Notes: generated by a model from the letters alone, not told the origin. A stretch of DNA of 5,940 nucleotides from Endobugula sp047619205 (GCA_047619205.1 JBLHJR010000109.1:1-5940), one strand, 5' to 3'; numbered from the stretch's first letter, positions 1 to 5,856 are shown. A program made the numbers and translations.

Positions 1-151
1 TAGGGGGTATCGCATAGTGACAGTTTTTCTTGACGTGATAATGAAGCCGCTAATAATACCTGAATAACGTATGCTTTAAAACTGCAGTCTGCCCTGTAGG
101 TTTTGAGGGCCGAAGTAATGTTTTATGGAAAAGTTAGCGAAATTTCCGCTT
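1..151. other. Left-edge region without a convincing gene
   Basis: This stretch lies downstream of the OmpA-like gene's stop codon. It contains two overlapping, mutually exclusive weak inverted repeats. One is GCCCT (91-95) with AGGGC (106-110). The other is AAAAC (78-82) with GTTTT (100-104), extended inward by CAG (85-87) with CTG (94-96). Either could help end minus-strand transcription, but no proper U-tract follows, so no terminator is called. A minus-strand reading frame across about 1-117 has protein-like composition but no ATG, GTG or TTG start after its upstream stop. It could be the edge of a gene continuing leftward, a remnant, or chance. Confidence 0.4.
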
Positions 152-1315
152 TCAACCCAGTTTTCTTTTTAGTTCTTTGGCGTTGATGGAAATTTTTTCG
201 ATAGGGGGGTGTAGTAATATTTCAATTCTACGATTTTTTTGTTGGCTATTATTATCTTTATCTCGTGAAATAGGGCGTGTACTGCCAAAGCCTACGGCTT
301 GAAATTGCGCAGGTGATAAGCCTTGCTTGGTGAGGTGTCGAATAGCAAAAGTTGCCCTAGCGGAGGATAGCTCCCAGTTGCTAGGGTATCTTTTGGCAAG
401 GGTTGAAGTAATCGGTTGTTGGTCGGTATGCCCCTCGACACTAATTAAGTGTTTTGGAAAAGAGGCCAGTGTCTCAGCAATTAGCTCTAGTGTTTCTTTG
501 CCATGGCTATTAAGTGTGGCTGACCCAGAAGAAAATAAGATGGTATCTTCTAAGCGAATAATAGTGGTGCCATCTTTAAATTGTTTCACCAAACGGTTCT
601 TTTCTGAATGTAATTTGGTGTTCTTTTCATCTAATACTTTTAGTTTGACATTGAGTTCATCGAGTACGATTTGCTCGCGGGCTAAGCGTTGTTCCAATGT
701 TTCTATGGTCGTGTTATAGCCGTCAATACGTGATAGCTCGCTATCGAGTTGTTGCTGGGTAGTTTGGTATTTTTGTTTTATGGTGATAGAGAAATCATTG
801 AGGTGCGCTAATTTTTTTTCATACTCAATTTCTTTATTTTGATATTCAGCTGCTTTTTTCGCATAAGCCGATTCTTTATTGATGAGCTCTTTTTCTAGCT
901 CGTCAGTAGCTTTCTTAAGACTTTGCTGGGTTTGGGTTTTATCTTTTTGTGTTTGGCTAAGTTGTTGTTTAATGTCTTCTACTTCATTTTTAAGGGTTTG
1001 TTGGGTTTGGGTTTTATCTTTTTGTGTTTGGCTGAGCTGTTGCTTAATGTCTTCTATTTCATTCTTGAGGCTGAAACGTTGGCGGTTTAACTGCGACAAT
1101 GCAGATTCTTGATTACTCAACGAGGAGGCAGTTTCTCTCAATTCTCGCTCGGTGTATCGAAGCTTGCGTTTAGTTTTATCCAATTGTGTACTGAGCTGTT
1201 CTTGCACCGCATAGCTATCAAATAAAAAATACCCACTACTAGCTAGGGCAATGGTCAGTAATGTGATAAAAATAATACTAGCAGAGCCCTTTTGTGCCGT
1301 TGTTGTCGTTCTCAT
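152..1315 (-). CDS. OmpA/MotB-like peptidoglycan-binding protein with N-terminal membrane anchor and long coiled coil
   Basis: The 387-residue protein probably links the inner membrane to the cell wall. A short basic N-terminus is followed by one hydrophobic segment (about residues 12-32) with no obvious cleavage or lipoprotein site, so it reads as a signal anchor with the rest in the periplasm. Residues 40-250 are rich in Q, K, E and L in heptad-like order, typical of coiled coil, and include a duplicated 25-residue unit (84-108 and 109-133). The C-terminal domain (about 255-368) is OmpA/MotB-like. VEGHTD has Asp298, PSNWELSSARA has Arg320, and NRRIEILL comes near the end. The Asp and Arg match the family's residues that bind meso-diaminopimelate of peptidoglycan, and the NWELS wording is closer to MotB than to porin-type OmpA. 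No MotA/ExbB-like partner is adjacent. The start is supported by AGG 8 nt upstream. The domain call is secure; the cellular role is unknown. Confidence 0.9.
   Translation of the reverse strand: MRTTTTAQKGSASIIFITLLTIALASSGYFLFDSYAVQEQLSTQLDKTKRKLRYTERELRETASSLSNQESALSQLNRQRFSLKNEIEDIKQQLSQTQKDKTQTQQTLKNEVEDIKQQLSQTQKDKTQTQQSLKKATDELEKELINKESAYAKKAAEYQNKEIEYEKKLAHLNDFSITIKQKYQTTQQQLDSELSRIDGYNTTIETLEQRLAREQIVLDELNVKLKVLDEKNTKLHSEKNRLVKQFKDGTTIIRLEDTILFSSGSATLNSHGKETLELIAETLASFPKHLISVEGHTDQQPITSTLAKRYPSNWELSSARATFAIRHLTKQGLSPAQFQAVGFGSTRPISRDKDNNSQQKNRRIEILLHPPIEKISINAKELKRKLG
917..1066 (-). repeat. 75-bp in-frame tandem duplication inside the OmpA-like gene
   Basis: Two adjacent copies, 917-991 and 992-1066, match at 67 of 75 bases by manual alignment. 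They encode residues 109-133 and 84-108. The eight differences change only two amino acids (Ile/Val and Thr/Ser); five are silent third-base or leucine-codon changes. The unit is 25 codons, so the duplication keeps frame and lengthens the coiled coil. The exact boundary is arbitrary because similar SLK/TLK words flank both copies. Confidence 0.95.
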
Positions 1316-1326
1316 GGTGTTAACCT

Positions 1327-1359
1327 AAAAAAATAATGTACTTGCTTAAAGTTTAGCAA
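1327..1359 (-). terminator. Weak candidate terminator after the pseudouridine synthase gene
   Basis: Just past the pseudouridine synthase stop codon, 1342-1359 can form an AT-rich hairpin (TTGCT paired with AGCAA, extendable by two A-T pairs with a bulge). On the minus strand a run of seven T (1327-1333) follows after 8 nt. The stem is weak and the T-run is too far away for a good intrinsic terminator. It also lies only about 12 nt before the start of the OmpA-like gene, so partial termination or simple read-through are equally possible. Confidence 0.25.
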
Positions 1360-1362
1360 ATA

Positions 1363-2310
1363 TTATGATTTTTGCTGTTGCTGCCTATCTAATTGTAAAA
1401 GTTGCGATTCATCTAAGCTAAACGATTGATTTTGTTGAATAAGTGGGCAATCAAAGGCGAGGATATAGGCGCGTAATTGTAAATTAGGTGTGGTGCTTGT
1501 GATAACGGTATCATTATATAAGCGATCGCCAACAATGGCGTGGCCTAACTCGGACAAATGTCGTCTAATTTGGTGTTTACGCCCCGTTTCAATAGCGACA
1601 TCTACAAGGCTAGTATCATTATGGGGTTGGTACTCCATTAGTCTTACGATGGTGCGCGCAGATTTACTATCAACGTCTGTTTCTATTGTGGTTACGCCAT
1701 CCGCAAAGTGCCCTTTCACAATGGCTTGGTAGCGTTTTTCAATTTTTCGTTGTTCAAATAGTTTGCAAAGTGCTGCAGCACTTTTTTTATTGTGTGCAAG
1801 CATAATAATACCACTGGCGGCTCGGTCTAAGCGATGGATTAAAAAACCAGGTCGTCGAGCGGGGTGATGTTGTTCTACCCAGCGAGTGATAGAACAGTGA
1901 TCGCCCCATTTAGAGCCGTGAGATAGCATGCCAGAAGGTTTGTTCCACACGCTATAGTGTGAGTTTTCATAGAGTAAAGAGGGCGCGGGTGGCACCTGTT
2001 GTAGCACGCGGGTATCGTAGTATAAAAATAACCGTTCACCTAAGTTGAGTTTATTGCTTGCCCTTCGAATCGGTTTAATCGCGCCTGTTTCGGTAGAGCG
2101 GCCATCGACAGTGCTATCAACAAGATTACTGGCAGAACTACCGAGAGAACTACCTGAAGAGCTACGCTGCAGCCAGACAGCCCCCTTAGTCATCGTTTGC
2201 TTTAGACATTGCCTTGATAAATCACAATTCTCAGCCAGCCATTGAATGGCGGGGATGCCTGCTTTATCAATGGCAATATCTAAGGTGAAGCGGTGTTCGA
2301 TTTCTGTCAT
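1363..2310 (-). CDS. RluA-family RNA pseudouridine synthase
   Basis: The 315-residue enzyme should isomerise a specific uridine to pseudouridine in rRNA or tRNA in the cytoplasm. The catalytic motif HRLDRAASG (159-167) carries the nucleophile Asp162. It is followed by LFEQRKIEKRYQAIVKG (184-200) and by GRKHQIRRHL with GHAIVGDRLY (243-265), the expected order of RluA-type motifs. The N-terminal 100 residues contain an S4-like stretch (DLSRQCLKQTMTKGAVWL, 30-47) interrupted by a serine/glycine-rich segment (about 49-82) before LGERLFLYY. The FEQ...KRY and RRHL wording recalls TruC as much as RluA, so the target base is left open. No convincing Shine-Dalgarno precedes the ATG. The gene lies 47 bp upstream of the OmpA-like gene on the same strand and may be cotranscribed with it. 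It diverges from serC. Confidence 0.93.
   Translation of the reverse strand: MTEIEHRFTLDIAIDKAGIPAIQWLAENCDLSRQCLKQTMTKGAVWLQRSSSGSSLGSSASNLVDSTVDGRSTETGAIKPIRRASNKLNLGERLFLYYDTRVLQQVPPAPSLLYENSHYSVWNKPSGMLSHGSKWGDHCSITRWVEQHHPARRPGFLIHRLDRAASGIIMLAHNKKSAAALCKLFEQRKIEKRYQAIVKGHFADGVTTIETDVDSKSARTIVRLMEYQPHNDTSLVDVAIETGRKHQIRRHLSELGHAIVGDRLYNDTVITSTTPNLQLRAYILAFDCPLIQQNQSFSLDESQLLQLDRQQQQKS
2134..2166 (-). repeat. Three 12-bp-period units encoding a Ser-rich linker
   Basis: AGAACTACC occurs at 2134-2142 and again at 2146-2154. A 7-of-9 match, AGAGCTACG, lies at 2158-2166, so the spacing is exactly 12 bp. Read on the coding strand this gives consecutive four-residue blocks RSSS, GSSL and GSSA within the pseudouridine synthase. 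A period divisible by three means that gain or loss of a unit keeps the frame. Confidence 0.8.
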
Positions 2311-2400
2311 AATGCGCTACTTTGTACTAAATCAATTAGTTAGGAGTCTGATCGGCTCTTAGATGATTTTAATCACGATAATTTTGAGGATTTCATTGTA
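2311..2400. promoter_or_regulatory. Divergent spacer between the pseudouridine synthase gene and serC
   Basis: These 90 bp must hold start signals for both directions unless the transcripts come from further away. The ribosome-binding site of serC is GAGGA (2386-2390), 10 nt before its ATG. A perfect short dyad ACTAA-n5-TTAGT lies at 2326-2340 and could be an operator, though five-base arms also arise by chance. For serC the best sigma-70-like pair seen is poor (TTAGGA 2340-2345, GATGAT 2362-2367, spacing 16). GATAAT at 2377-2382 would start the transcript inside the ribosome-binding site and is unlikely. No good minus-strand promoter was recognised. Confidence 0.4.
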
Positions 2401-3531
2401 ATGCCAGATGTCATACAACCTACGAATAAGCCTGCTAATCCTAATTTTTCTTCAGGGCCTTGTAGCAAGCGTCCAAACTATGACGTAAGTCAGTTAGATG
2501 TATCTAGCTTAGGGCGCTCTCATCGAGCCGCTATTGGCAAGGCCGCATTAAAGCGTGCTTGTGATGATACAGCAGAATTACTGGGTTTACCCGAAGGCTA
2601 TCGAGTGGGCGTGGTTCCAGCCTCAGACACCGGTGCTGTTGAAATGGCTATGTGGTCCTTGTTAGGTGCTCGCGGTGTTGATGTATTAGCATGGGAATCA
2701 TTTGGTGCGGGCTGGGTAACTGATATCAAAAAACAGCTGAAAGTAGATAATGTGCGTAGCATCACAGCTGATTATGGCCAGTTACCTGATTTATCCTCGG
2801 TCAATTTTTCTAATGATGTGGTTTTTACATGGAATGGTACGACGTCTGGGGTGAAGGTGCCTAATGGTGATTGGATCGCTGATGATCGCGAAGGCCTAAC
2901 GATTTGTGATGCGACTTCTGCCGTGTTTGCAATGCAAATGCCTTGGGAGAAGCTAGATGTAGTGACTTTTTCTTGGCAAAAAGTGCTCGGTGGTGAAGGT
3001 GCTCACGGGATGCTAATTTTAAGTCCGCGTGCGGTTGAGCGTTTAGAAAGCTATACCCCGCCATGGCCATTACCAAAAATTTTCCGTATGACTAAAGGCG
3101 GCAAATTAATTGAAGGTATTTTCCGCGGTGAAACTATTAATACGCCGTCTATGTTGTGTGTAGCTGATTACTTGGATGCTCTGGATTGGGTGCGTAGTTT
3201 AGGTGGTGCGAATGCTGCCATTGCAAAATCTGAGGCCAACCTCAAAGTACTCAGTGACTTTGTTGCCGCTAATGATTGGATTGATTTTTTGGCCGCAGAT
3301 GTTAGCACGCTGTCTAATACTAGTGTGTGCTTAACGCTTAAAGCCGAGGCCGATGAAGTTAAAGCCATTATTAAGTTACTAGATAACGAATCTGTTGCTC
3401 ATGATATCGGCGCTTATCGAGATGCACCCTCGGGTTTACGTATTTGGTGTGGTGCCACGGTGCAAGCGGAAGATTTACAAGCCTTAATGCCTTGGTTAAG
3501 TTGGGCGTATGCTGTGACCATTAATAAGTAA
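2401..3531 (+). CDS. serC: Phosphoserine aminotransferase, alphaproteobacterial-type
   Basis: This PLP enzyme transfers an amino group from glutamate to 3-phosphohydroxypyruvate to give O-phospho-L-serine, the second step of serine synthesis; the family can also act in the pyridoxine route. At 376 residues it is complete. Visible landmarks are NFSSGPCSKRP (15-25), LGRSHR (37-42), VVPASDTGAVEMAMWSLLG (71-89), TWNGTTSGVKVPNGDW (143-158), CDATSAVFAM with the probable pyridine-contacting Asp170, and SWQKVLGGEGAHG with the probable Schiff-base Lys194. RMTKGGKLIEGIFRGETINT (229-248) follows. These blocks match, from memory, the SerC form common in Alphaproteobacteria and some archaea, not the E. 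coli-type enzyme. It is followed 61 bp later by serA in the same direction, so the two probably share a transcript. The ATG has GAGGA 10 nt upstream. Confidence 0.95.
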   Translation: MPDVIQPTNKPANPNFSSGPCSKRPNYDVSQLDVSSLGRSHRAAIGKAALKRACDDTAELLGLPEGYRVGVVPASDTGAVEMAMWSLLGARGVDVLAWESFGAGWVTDIKKQLKVDNVRSITADYGQLPDLSSVNFSNDVVFTWNGTTSGVKVPNGDWIADDREGLTICDATSAVFAMQMPWEKLDVVTFSWQKVLGGEGAHGMLILSPRAVERLESYTPPWPLPKIFRMTKGGKLIEGIFRGETINTPSMLCVADYLDALDWVRSLGGANAAIAKSEANLKVLSDFVAANDWIDFLAADVSTLSNTSVCLTLKAEADEVKAIIKLLDNESVAHDIGAYRDAPSGLRIWCGATVQAEDLQALMPWLSWAYAVTINK

Positions 3532-3592
3532 GTGGGCCAATACCCCATTAATTGAATCAATAAGCTAATCAATAAAGAAGCGAATTAATATA
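3532..3592 (+). promoter_or_regulatory. serC-serA spacer with a 12-bp-spaced direct repeat and serA ribosome-binding site
   Basis: The 61-bp gap carries two perfect copies of AATCAATAA at 3555-3563 and 3567-3575, 12 bp apart. The probable serA ribosome-binding site is AAAGAAG (3574-3580), 12 nt before the ATG, a long spacing with imperfect pairing, so initiation may be modest. No intrinsic terminator is visible between the genes, which supports cotranscription. The repeat is AT-rich and may have no function. Confidence 0.4.
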
Positions 3593-4768
3593 ATGTATAA
3601 CATCAAAACCTATAATAAAATTTCGTCAAAGGGCTTGGATCGTTTTCCTCAAAATGCTTACCAGTTGTCTGATAATATCGAAAGCCCACAGGGTGTAGTG
3701 TTACGCAGTCATAAATTACATGGCGAAACTATTCCGGATAGTTTATTGGCTATCGCTCGTGCGGGTGCGGGTGTTAATAACATTCCTGTCGATGATTATA
3801 CTGCTAAAGGTATCGTGGTGTTTAATACCCCAGGCGCAAATGCTAATGCAGTAAAGGAGTTGGTGTTAACCGGCATGCTATTATCATCTCGCGGTATTGT
3901 TAAGGGGATGGTGTATGCGCAAGGCTTAACTAGTATTGATGATCCCGCCGTAATGCATAAGCAGCTGGAAGGCGAAAAGAAACGCTTTGCAGGTTCAGAA
4001 TTAGCGGGTAAAACCCTAGGGGTTGTAGGCCTAGGTGCGATTGGCTCGATGGTAGCAGAAATGGCGTTAGCATTAGGTATGAATGTGCTGGGTTATGATC
4101 CTGCATTATCTGTTGAAGCTGCATGGCGTTTGCCTAGTCAGGTACAGAAGATGGAAAACTTGCCTAGCTTACTCGCTAACGCAGATTTTATTACTTTGCA
4201 TGTCCCTGCTATTGAGCCTACCTTTCATTTAATCAACAAAGCAGCGTTGAGCACCGTTAAAAAAGGCGCAGTACTGCTGAATTTCGCCCGTGAAACTATT
4301 GTTCACCCTGAAGCGGTGGTCGATAGTCTAGATGCTGGGCATTTAGGCCAATATATTTGTGATTTCCCTGAGCCTTGTTTACTCGGACGTGATGATGTAA
4401 TGGCAATGCCGCACATTGGTGCTAGTACGGCAGAAGCGGAAGAAAATTGTGCAGTAATGGCAGCCAATCAATTAATGGATTATTTAGAAAATGGTAACAT
4501 TAAAAATGCCGTTAATTTCCCTGTGGTTTCTATGGACAGAGCGGGCGCTTGTCGCTTAACTTTTTCTAATCACAATGTCGCTGGCGTTTTAGGTGAAGTA
4601 CTTTCCGTGTTTACTAGTCATCAGGTGAATGTCGTTGATATGGTGAATAAAAGCCGTGGTGATGTGGCTTACAATATTATTGATTTAGAGCAAATCCCTA
4701 GTGACCAAGCGGTAGCCGATATTCGAGCACTTGCGCATGTGGTGGGTTTGCGTTTGATAAAGGTTTAA
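3593..4768 (+). CDS. serA: D-3-phosphoglycerate dehydrogenase, short ACT-domain form
   Basis: This enzyme oxidises 3-phosphoglycerate with NAD+ to 3-phosphohydroxypyruvate, the committed step of serine synthesis, feeding SerC encoded just upstream. It has 391 residues, slightly shorter than the 410 of E. coli SerA and far shorter than the roughly 525-residue form. RAGAGVNNIPVD (56-67) and NTPGANANAVKELV (78-91) mark the substrate domain. GLGAIG (146-151) with YDP Asp169 marks the NAD fold. Probable catalytic residues are Arg233 (NFARET), Glu260 (CDFPEP) and His274 (MPHIGAST). The C-terminal ACT domain (about 320-391) keeps Asn328 and Asn346, which are 18 residues apart like Asn346 and Asn364 of the serine site in E. 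coli SerA, so feedback inhibition by L-serine is likely. The sequence wording is of the Firmicutes/Bacteroidetes-like type, unlike the E. coli protein. An inverted repeat follows the stop codon. Confidence 0.95.
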   Translation: MYNIKTYNKISSKGLDRFPQNAYQLSDNIESPQGVVLRSHKLHGETIPDSLLAIARAGAGVNNIPVDDYTAKGIVVFNTPGANANAVKELVLTGMLLSSRGIVKGMVYAQGLTSIDDPAVMHKQLEGEKKRFAGSELAGKTLGVVGLGAIGSMVAEMALALGMNVLGYDPALSVEAAWRLPSQVQKMENLPSLLANADFITLHVPAIEPTFHLINKAALSTVKKGAVLLNFARETIVHPEAVVDSLDAGHLGQYICDFPEPCLLGRDDVMAMPHIGASTAEAEENCAVMAANQLMDYLENGNIKNAVNFPVVSMDRAGACRLTFSNHNVAGVLGEVLSVFTSHQVNVVDMVNKSRGDVAYNIIDLEQIPSDQAVADIRALAHVVGLRLIKV

Positions 4769-4792
4769 TGTTTTAAAAACCGATAAAATATC

Positions 4793-4842
4793 GAAGAAAA
4801 CAACGAGGGGGATGGAGGAACTATCTTTCCATCCCTTTCTTC
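4793..4842 (+). terminator. Two-tier inverted repeat after serA, probable terminator
   Basis: A perfect 8-bp stem, GGGATGGA (4809-4816) with TCCATCCC (4828-4835), closes an 11-nt loop; two G-U pairs could shrink it. An outer 7-bp stem, GAAGAAA (4793-4799) with TTTCTTC (4836-4842), continues directly on the 3' side and with a 9-nt bulge on the 5' side. The inner stem alone followed by TTTCTTC acts like a terminator with an imperfect U-tract. A smaller hairpin, CGATA-AAA-TATCG (4781-4793), precedes it. Its position 24 bp after the serA stop supports termination of the serCA transcript. Confidence 0.6.
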
Positions 4843-4928
4843 ATTCATCTAATCATTTTCAAAACCTTCTACCCTTGTTTTTTTTTCGCAACGTTAATTA
4901 ATTATAAAAACTACACAAGGCAATTCTT
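4843..4928 (+). promoter_or_regulatory. Leader region of the yqfO-like gene with T9 tract and ribosome-binding site
   Basis: This AT-rich stretch contains a run of nine T (4878-4886) with no perfect local hairpin directly in front. It also has AT-rich -10-like words (TATAAA at 4903-4908) with no well-spaced -35. The ribosome-binding site AAGG (4917-4920) lies 8 nt before the ATG at 4929. CCTTGT (4873-4878) is an exact complement of ACAAGG (4915-4920), so the leader could fold over its own ribosome-binding site. No promoter can be placed with confidence. Confidence 0.35.
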
Positions 4929-5252
4929 ATGACCTCTTATAAAATTATTTTTTATGTTCCCGCAAGTCATCTAGAAATTGTAAAGTCGGCCGTATTTGAT
5001 GCTGGAGCTGGTAGTCAAGGAAACTATGGTCAATGTTGTTGGCAAGTATTAGGTGAAGGGCAGTTTCGTCCACTAGCGGGGAGCACCCCCTTTCTTGGTG
5101 AGCAGGATGGGGTAGAAAGCGTGCAGGAATATCGAGTGGAGTTCTTGTGTGATGAAGCGTTCTTGGCAAGTGCAGTGGCGGCTTTAATTAGCGCTCATCC
5201 TTACGAAGAGCCTGCATACGATGTTATTTTACGGCATCAATGTTCACCCTAG
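4929..5252 (+). CDS. YqfO/Nif3-C-terminal-domain-like small protein
   Basis: The 107-residue cytoplasmic protein resembles the small stand-alone domain found inserted in YqfO-type Nif3 proteins, with a PII/CutA-like fold. Landmarks are an N-terminal strand ending in YVPASHLE (9-16), AGAGSQGNYGQCCW (25-38), GEGQFRPLAGSTPFLG (42-57), a VQEYRVEFLC strand (65-74), and the very characteristic AHPYEEPAYDV (89-99). The metal-binding catalytic parts of full Nif3 are absent, and the length is usual for the stand-alone family, so it is not a truncation. The biochemical function of the family is not established. The ATG has AAGG 8 nt upstream. The gene ends 11 bp before the stop of the convergent Nudix gene, with no terminator room between them. 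Family assignment is confident; function is unknown. Confidence 0.88.
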   Translation: MTSYKIIFYVPASHLEIVKSAVFDAGAGSQGNYGQCCWQVLGEGQFRPLAGSTPFLGEQDGVESVQEYRVEFLCDEAFLASAVAALISAHPYEEPAYDVILRHQCSP

Positions 5253-5263
5253 TAAAAGGCGAT

Positions 5264-5806
5264 TTACAGCTTCTTCTCAATATCCTCTAAATGCAGAGGG
5301 TAGGTATTGTTTTTGCGATCGGCAAAGTAGTAGCGTAACGTCTTTTCAACCACGGAAAAAGCGAGTTGATCCCAGGGGATTTCACCTTCGCTGAATAATT
5401 TTACTTCTAGTGATTCTGGACTGGAGCTGAATTGAGTATCTGTCAGCTGGGCCTTGTAAAAAAAATACACTTGATTGATATAGGGTAAGCTAAATAAGGT
5501 GTACAAGTGTTCAATATGTAAATTCGCATGGGCTTCCTCCCAAGATTCTCTGAGCGCGCCTTGTTCTGTTGTTTCTCCATTTTCCATAAACCCTGCAGGT
5601 AGTGTCCAAAGTCCGTAACGGGGTTCAATCGCGCGCTTGCATAATAATACTTTATCTTCATAAAGTGGCAAACAGCCGGTAATGATTTTAGGGTTTTGGT
5701 AATGGATGGTTGAGCAACTAATGTCGGCGCAGACAAAACGCTCTCGGTTATCCCCTACGGGTATTGAAATCACCACATGACTGCCGCAAGAACTACAAAA
5801 TTTCAT
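5264..5806 (-). CDS. Nudix hydrolase with N-terminal zinc ribbon
   Basis: The 180-residue cytoplasmic enzyme should hydrolyse a nucleoside diphosphate linked to another group; the substrate (for example ADP-ribose, NADH or FAD) cannot be told from sequence. Residues 4-31 form a probable zinc ribbon with Cys4 and Cys7 (CSSC) and Cys26 and Cys31 (CADISC), followed by the family's HYQNPKIITG (35-44). The Nudix box spans 72-94, with Gly72, Glu78, Arg86, Glu87, Glu90 and Glu91 all present; the usual aliphatic position 88 is Ser and the late Gly is His93. The preceding YGLWTLPAGF (64-73) is typical. The second knuckle is CX4C where CX2C would be expected. AAGAG 8 nt upstream supports the start. A perfect TATAAT lies upstream. 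Its 3' end faces the yqfO-like gene. Confidence 0.93.
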   Translation of the reverse strand: MKFCSSCGSHVVISIPVGDNRERFVCADISCSTIHYQNPKIITGCLPLYEDKVLLCKRAIEPRYGLWTLPAGFMENGETTEQGALRESWEEAHANLHIEHLYTLFSLPYINQVYFFYKAQLTDTQFSSSPESLEVKLFSEGEIPWDQLAFSVVEKTLRYYFADRKNNTYPLHLEDIEKKL

Positions 5807-5836
5807 AATAACCGCTCTTATTTATTTAAGTGGGCT

Positions 5837-5842
5837 ATTATA
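5837..5842 (-). promoter_or_regulatory. Candidate -10 element for the Nudix gene
   Basis: On the minus strand this reads TATAAT, a perfect sigma-70 -10 hexamer, placed so that transcription would begin about 24 nt before the Nudix start codon. No recognisable -35 lies at 16-18 nt (best matches 2 of 6) and there is no extended TGn. It may therefore be weak, activator-dependent, or a chance match in AT-rich DNA between two same-strand genes 50 bp apart. Confidence 0.4.
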
Positions 5843-5856
5843 GAATAAGATAGAGA

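Noticed and set aside
1..117. A minus-strand open stretch with protein-like composition (including VLLAASLSRQEKLSL) ending at the left edge
   Set aside because: After the in-frame TAA upstream there is no ATG, GTG or TTG in the visible part, and its 5' portion reads poorly. It could be a remnant or chance, so no gene is called.
327..719. A 130-codon plus-strand open frame
   Set aside because: It lies wholly antisense to the well-supported OmpA/MotB-like domain and coiled coil and has no family-like features.
879..1112. A plus-strand open frame with an internally repeated Cys/Trp-rich sequence
   Set aside because: It is the antisense of the duplicated coiled-coil segment; its repeat simply mirrors the 75-bp duplication.
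2377..2382. GATAAT as a serC -10 element
   Set aside because: Transcription would begin at about the ribosome-binding site, leaving no usable leader, and no -35 is properly spaced.
4769..4928. A riboswitch or small RNA gene in the serA-yqfO spacer
   Set aside because: No known riboswitch core was recognised; the hairpins are explained most simply by a terminator and AT-rich spacer, so only alternative folding is noted as a question.
5443..5736. A second minus-strand open frame within the Nudix gene
   Set aside because: It is an out-of-frame reading of the Nudix gene, whose own frame has the intact Nudix box and zinc-ribbon cysteines.
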